Positions 62,928 to 64,000 of a stretch of 64,000 nt of DNA are shown piece after piece. Source of the stretch: Ceriagrion tenellum (Eukaryota > Arthropoda > Insecta > Odonata > Coenagrionidae). The first letter of the stretch is position 1; each line of letters begins with the position of its first letter. The stretch covers positions 48,713,848 through 48,777,847 of the forward strand of contig OY720639.1 of the NCBI GenBank assembly GCA_963169105.1. Reading direction: 5' to 3'. The notes below the pieces were generated by a model, which saw only the letters and a program-made list of their open reading frames with translations, had not been told where the DNA came from and made no database searches. The position numbers and the translations under genes are program-made.

Positions 62928-62952
62928 ACCGTAATATAGGGCTACTTGTCAT

Positions 62953-63016
62953 CCGAGGTGATATGATAGCTGCTTCGCTTCCAAGCTGATCTTAAGAGTC
63001 CGTATTCCCTCATGCA
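62953..63016. repeat. 64 bp direct repeat, copy 2
   Basis: Copy of 61287-61350, starting 18 bp after the MITE's right target duplication. The frame that is open in copy 1 meets a stop here. Confidence 0.9.
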
Positions 63017-63639
63017 CTTGACGGTAACTTGAGCCAAAAATAAAAAGAAAAGATTGTAGCTCTTGTCAGTGGCAGCAATAAAGTATTTGAGTCTAAGAAA
63101 CACGATTTCCTATTAAATAGCAAAACCATCTCGAGTGGGAACTGTTTCTTTTAGCTCATAGAATAGCCCACTAGGGGCTCTGTGGTGGCTGACCTGTCAC
63201 TGTAAAAAATTTGTTTCGTTGACTCCTGAAACTTTCATCAGTGCACGCTGCCAATAAGTGCTCAGCATCCTGGTATATGGATTTTTTAAAAGTTTAATTA
63301 GCCCTACAACCAATTGTCTAATCATTTACTTGTTGCATATAACGTTGACCGTTTAAGTATAATGCGTTCAATAGATGTCAAACTAACCTACAAAATGGGT
63401 TACTTGAACCCAATATTTCACTGTTGTAAGTTGGGCTCAAGTTGTTCTTTTTGTTATAAATATTCATAATGTTATTTTAAAAATGATCCAATATCCAAAA
63501 TCATCAGTTTCACTGTTTATCTTCTCGATAAACTGAAAAAATGTTAAATTTTGGGCTTAAGTAGCTCTATTTTACAGTACTAAAAATAATTTGTTAATGT
63601 TCCTTATTAAAATTATAACAACTGTCTGTTTGAAATCAC

Positions 63640-64000
63640 CTGTTCCAGTCGCACTGGTTTTTGTCTCGAACATCTATAAACTGTTACAAGCTTCTGAGCT
63701 TTTTCACTGCCCAACCTATTGCGCAATTTGCATGTTGCATCCACGAGAAATGTCTTGGACCCAGTACACAAGCTTGATGCAATGATTGGATCAGGTGTAA
63801 CCCTGGACCAACCATCTTGGACTCGTGTTACTGTAGCATTCTTCAGTTCCTCTTTCATCCGCCTATCAATGTCGAATGCATCTTCATCTAACAGCATTCC
63901 ACTCAACTGCCTCCTGTAAGGTGGCTTGTAGCTAGGACAACGGAATATTACAAGCATAGAGGAATAAAGCGATTTTTCTGTTCAAACTTTTCTTTTGAGT
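63640..64000 (-). pseudogene. hAT transposase fragment (DUF659-type), frameshifted
   Basis: From the window edge the minus strand reads KKSLNRKIALFLYACNIPL, matching the start of the conserved hAT core (...KIARFFYATNIPF-like). The frame then changes near 63945. A short deletion is followed by CPSYKPPYRRQLSGMLLDE, TVTRVQDGWSRV, IIASSLCTGSKTFLVDAT and GSEKAQKL. YKPPxRxxLxGxLLDE and the DGWS block followed by FLVDA are typical of hAT transposases with the DUF659 domain, which cut and paste DNA in the nucleus. The C-terminal dimerisation region is not recognisable downstream, and the N-terminal zinc finger would lie outside the window. It is a broken copy. Confidence 0.8.

Larger units (their letters stand above)
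62052..64000 (-). mobile_element. Probable hAT element, one end plus transposase part (runs off window)
   Basis: CAGGGTTGGCATGAGTTTACCC at 62052 looks like a hAT terminal repeat, with AACCCATGGGTTTT-type palindromes just inside (62099-62114). A hAT transposase fragment lies at 63640-64000 on the minus strand. The other end is outside the window, so assigning the terminus and the transposase to one element is inference. A separate MITE is nested at 62483-62927. Confidence 0.4.

Noticed and set aside
1..64000. CRISPR arrays, bacterial operons, phage or plasmid features
   Set aside because: No regularly spaced identical repeats and no dense long ORFs with ribosome-binding sites. tRNA and transposon types are those of an animal nuclear genome.

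Overview
This looks like a stretch of a large, AT-rich, transposon-filled animal genome, most likely an insect or other arthropod. I infer this from the mix of RTE-clade and CR1/L2-type LINE fragments, hAT MITEs, a Helitron and tRNA-derived SINEs, and from the eukaryotic tRNA-Leu. I recognise no host protein-coding gene with confidence. Most open frames are 60-120 codons and look like chance. The window reads as intergenic DNA or the inside of very long introns. Two short open segments with good splice signals (29972-30017 and 58676-58777, both +) and one GC-rich 208-codon frame (37992-38618, -) are the best exon candidates, all weak.

Layout. 1-8 kb: two copies of a ~95 bp repeat, an RTE LINE 3' fragment (3460-4118, +), a GC-rich patch and a CR1-type LINE 3'-UTR copy. 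8-9 kb: a degraded hAT MITE and a 146 bp inverted copy of nearby sequence flanked by 19 bp direct repeats. 11-15 kb: a 113 bp tandem duplication, a G16 run, a diverged duplicated block, a GC-rich patch and a CR1-type LINE tail (+). 16.7 kb: another LINE tail. 17.4-18.9 kb: a ~1.5 kb deletion-derivative Helitron (minus strand). 20-25 kb: a tandem duplication, a TAGGGATGG-type foldback MITE and hairpins. 30-32 kb: a GC-rich promoter-like patch and an RTE fragment. 38-40 kb: the GC-rich frame and a 1.2 kb inverted-repeat structure. 42-43 kb: a CR1-type LINE end with readable reverse-transcriptase C-terminus. 45.8 kb: an intact tRNA-Leu(UAA), followed by a compact folded ~71 nt segment. 46-56 kb: LINE pieces, SINEs and a tandem duplication. 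62-64 kb: a hAT MITE with a perfect 8 bp target duplication, nested in what may be a hAT element whose transposase fragment runs off the right edge.

The observation most worth following is inside the Helitron. Upstream of its truncated PIF1-like helicase frame lie nineteen 10-bp units in exact register, matching the heat-shock element nGAAnnTTCn. A CCAAT motif, a TATA box and an A-rich leader follow. The arrangement is that of a complete heat-shock promoter carried by a transposon. It would give the element, and any locus it lands in, a heat-inducible promoter.
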